7,596 bases of DNA. Origin: Actinomycetota bacterium (lineage in GTDB: Bacteria; Actinomycetota; Humimicrobiia; Humimicrobiales; Humimicrobiaceae). Position numbers and translations under genes: made by a program. Location: positions 1-7,596 of the forward strand of contig JAHILC010000141.1 of the NCBI GenBank assembly GCA_018897225.1, written 5' to 3'. Shown piece by piece: positions 6,778 through 7,596 of the stretch (position 1 is its first letter; the number at the start of each line of letters is the position of its first letter). Below the pieces are notes generated by a model that did no database searches, was not told the origin of the DNA, and worked only from the letters and a program-made list of their open reading frames with translations.

Positions 6778-7335
6778 TTATTGTTGAATTATATTCTTTC
6801 CAATGGTTTCTTCGTCGCGGCTAAATATTTCATAAATACCAACATGCCCCCAAAAATCTTCAATATAGAGCCCGTCAATCTGGCCGCTGTCTTTACCTTC
6901 CACAGTTATTTTGACTTTTTTTATTTCTTCGAAATTTGTCAAAGTGTTTACAATTGAATAAATCGCAAGTATTTCTGTTGTGGAGCTGTGGGGTATTTGC
7001 TCAACGCTCGTAATGATTTCCTTACTAAAATCAACAGTTGCCAGGTTCTCTTTGATGGTAACAGAATTGACTTTTGTATCGGATGGAATTGTAGGATAAA
7101 GCTCTTTGTTTACGGGGCCTTTTATTAATTCTTCAATAACTGATTTATAAAAGTTCGTATCTTTGGAAATTTTTCGAATTTCCGGATCAAGATATGCCTG
7201 GTTATCAGAATATTTAGCAAAATAAATTGAAACATCAACTTTAGGAGTACAGGCATAAAAAGAAAGTGATGCAACCAAGGCTGCCAATAAAACTAAATAA
7301 ATTAATATTTTTTTAATTCTATTCATTTTGACCAT
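6778..7335 (-). CDS. GerMN-domain envelope protein, probable lipoprotein or membrane-anchored
   Basis: GerMN domains (as in GerM of spore formers and LpqB-type proteins) occur in exported cell-envelope proteins; their biochemical role is poorly defined. The 185-residue protein begins with a basic segment and a hydrophobic helix (about 9-27) followed by SFYAC, with Cys29 as the possible lipid-modified residue. The lipobox is imperfect, with Phe at -3 and Tyr at -2, so a simple membrane anchor is also possible. The GerMN region spans about 35-150: IKGP (71-74), PSDTKVNSVTIKENLATVDFS (two strands, within 84-104), and AIYSIVNTL followed by VKITVEGK (124-148). Met4 is an alternative start; neither start has a clear ribosome binding site. 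The stop lies 10 bases before the dehydratase-like subunit, so co-transcription is very likely. It does not by itself prove that the organism sporulates. Confidence 0.82.
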   Translation of the reverse strand: MVKMNRIKKILIYLVLLAALVASLSFYACTPKVDVSIYFAKYSDNQAYLDPEIRKISKDTNFYKSVIEELIKGPVNKELYPTIPSDTKVNSVTIKENLATVDFSKEIITSVEQIPHSSTTEILAIYSIVNTLTNFEEIKKVKITVEGKDSGQIDGLYIEDFWGHVGIYEIFSRDEETIGKNIIQQ

Positions 7336-7393
7336 TAAATAAAAAAGTATGACTATTTTTTTACAATATAAATAATAAATTAAAAACTTTTAT

Positions 7394-7422
7394 TTGTATA
7401 GCTTATATTAATATTGTACATA
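7394..7422 (+). promoter_or_regulatory. Candidate sigma-70-type promoter for the last gene
   Basis: TTGTAT (7394-7399) and TACATA (7417-7422) are separated by 17 bases, which suits a housekeeping promoter. They lie in the 142-base divergent intergenic region (7336-7477), about 55 bases before the start codon. The region is so AT-rich that chance matches are easy. The promoter for the minus-strand run must also lie here, but no clear box pair stands out on that strand. Confidence 0.35.
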
Positions 7423-7459
7423 ATGCAGAGTGGAAGTAAAAGTGTTGGTTTTTGTTTTA

Positions 7460-7468
7460 AAGGAGGTG
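7460..7468 (+). promoter_or_regulatory. Near-perfect Shine-Dalgarno sequence
   Basis: AAGGAGGTG is fully complementary to the usual 16S rRNA 3' end and lies 9 bases before the ATG at 7478. It fixes the start of the last gene and is far stronger than any other ribosome binding site in the window, which suggests high translation of that gene. Confidence 0.9.
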
Positions 7469-7477
7469 GCATAAAAA

Positions 7478-7596
7478 ATGGAATGGACAAATTGGGATAT
7501 TCCAGCTGAAGTAAAAGAGATTTTAAATAAGTCTCCCAATGTAAGTGTTTTAAAAGACAGGAAAGAGATAATTAATTTAGCTTTAAAAAATAAAGA
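7478..7596 (+). CDS. Start of an unidentified protein (possibly DUF4914-like), cut off by the window
   Basis: Thirty-nine codons are visible, running open to the window edge from an ATG with an excellent ribosome binding site. The visible protein begins MEWTNWDIPAEVKEILNKSP and continues with a short strand and a helix (VSVLKDRKEIINLALKN). There is no signal peptide or membrane segment, so it is probably cytosolic. The pattern 'IPxEVKEIL-x-KxPxV-x-DRxExIxLAL' resembles my memory of the N-terminus of DUF4914 proteins, large uncharacterised bacterial proteins, but this is a weak match from memory over a short stretch. It is divergent from the GerMN/dehydratase run and need not be functionally linked to it. 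The coding call is strong; the family name is a guess. Confidence 0.8.
   Translation, partial: MEWTNWDIPAEVKEILNKSPNVSVLKDRKEIINLALKNK

Noticed and set aside
3584..6961. A 16-base identical string TTTACAATTGAATAAA in the activator gene (near 3586) and in the GerMN gene (near 6947)
   Set aside because: Both encode Y-S-I-V-N in coding sequence of unrelated proteins with AT-rich codon use; with no flanking similarity it is a coincidence, not a repeat element or binding site.
7336..7477. Search for a riboswitch, small RNA or operator in the divergent intergenic region
   Set aside because: The region is mostly A/T runs with no stable stem or clear dyad; nothing beyond promoter-like boxes and the ribosome binding site can be supported.

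Overview
The window is AT-rich, gene-dense bacterial DNA. It looks like an obligate or facultative anaerobe, either Clostridia-like or from an AT-rich uncultured anaerobic phylum. The reasons are the oxygen-sensitive 2-hydroxyacyl-CoA dehydratase / benzoyl-CoA reductase family genes with their iron-sulfur ATPase activator, a GerMN-domain envelope protein, and a classical Shine-Dalgarno sequence before the last gene. No marker fixes the taxon.

Layout. Positions 1-3336 carry three plus-strand genes: the 3' two-thirds of argJ (cut by the window edge), an M20D amidohydrolase of the AbgB/PM20D2 type, and a fold-type I aminotransferase. The last two are 15 bases apart and surely co-transcribed; argJ is 58 bases upstream. 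A 71-base convergent gap (3337-3407) follows. Positions 7335 down to 3408 form a four-gene minus-strand run with gaps of 10, 31 and 44 bases: a membrane-anchored GerMN protein, two dissimilar dehydratase/reductase-family subunits (387 and 444 residues), and an HgdC/BcrA/D-type activating ATPase. A 142-base AT-rich divergent intergenic region then leads to a plus-strand gene with a near-perfect ribosome binding site; only its first 39 codons are visible.

How the genes may work together. The minus-strand genes make a self-contained ATP-driven electron-activation module: the activator hydrolyses ATP to push one low-potential electron into the two-subunit partner. The subunits belong to the family but have unusual motifs, and no CoA-transferase, CoA-ligase or 2-hydroxyacid dehydrogenase is visible, so the substrate is unknown. 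With an amidohydrolase and an aminotransferase next door, one reading is amino-acid fermentation (release, transamination, reduction to a 2-hydroxyacid, CoA activation, dehydration). That is inference: the two sets lie on opposite strands and two steps are not in view.

Nothing here is a mobile element, CRISPR array or RNA gene. The most interesting item is the uncharacterised dehydratase-like system with its closely linked envelope protein.
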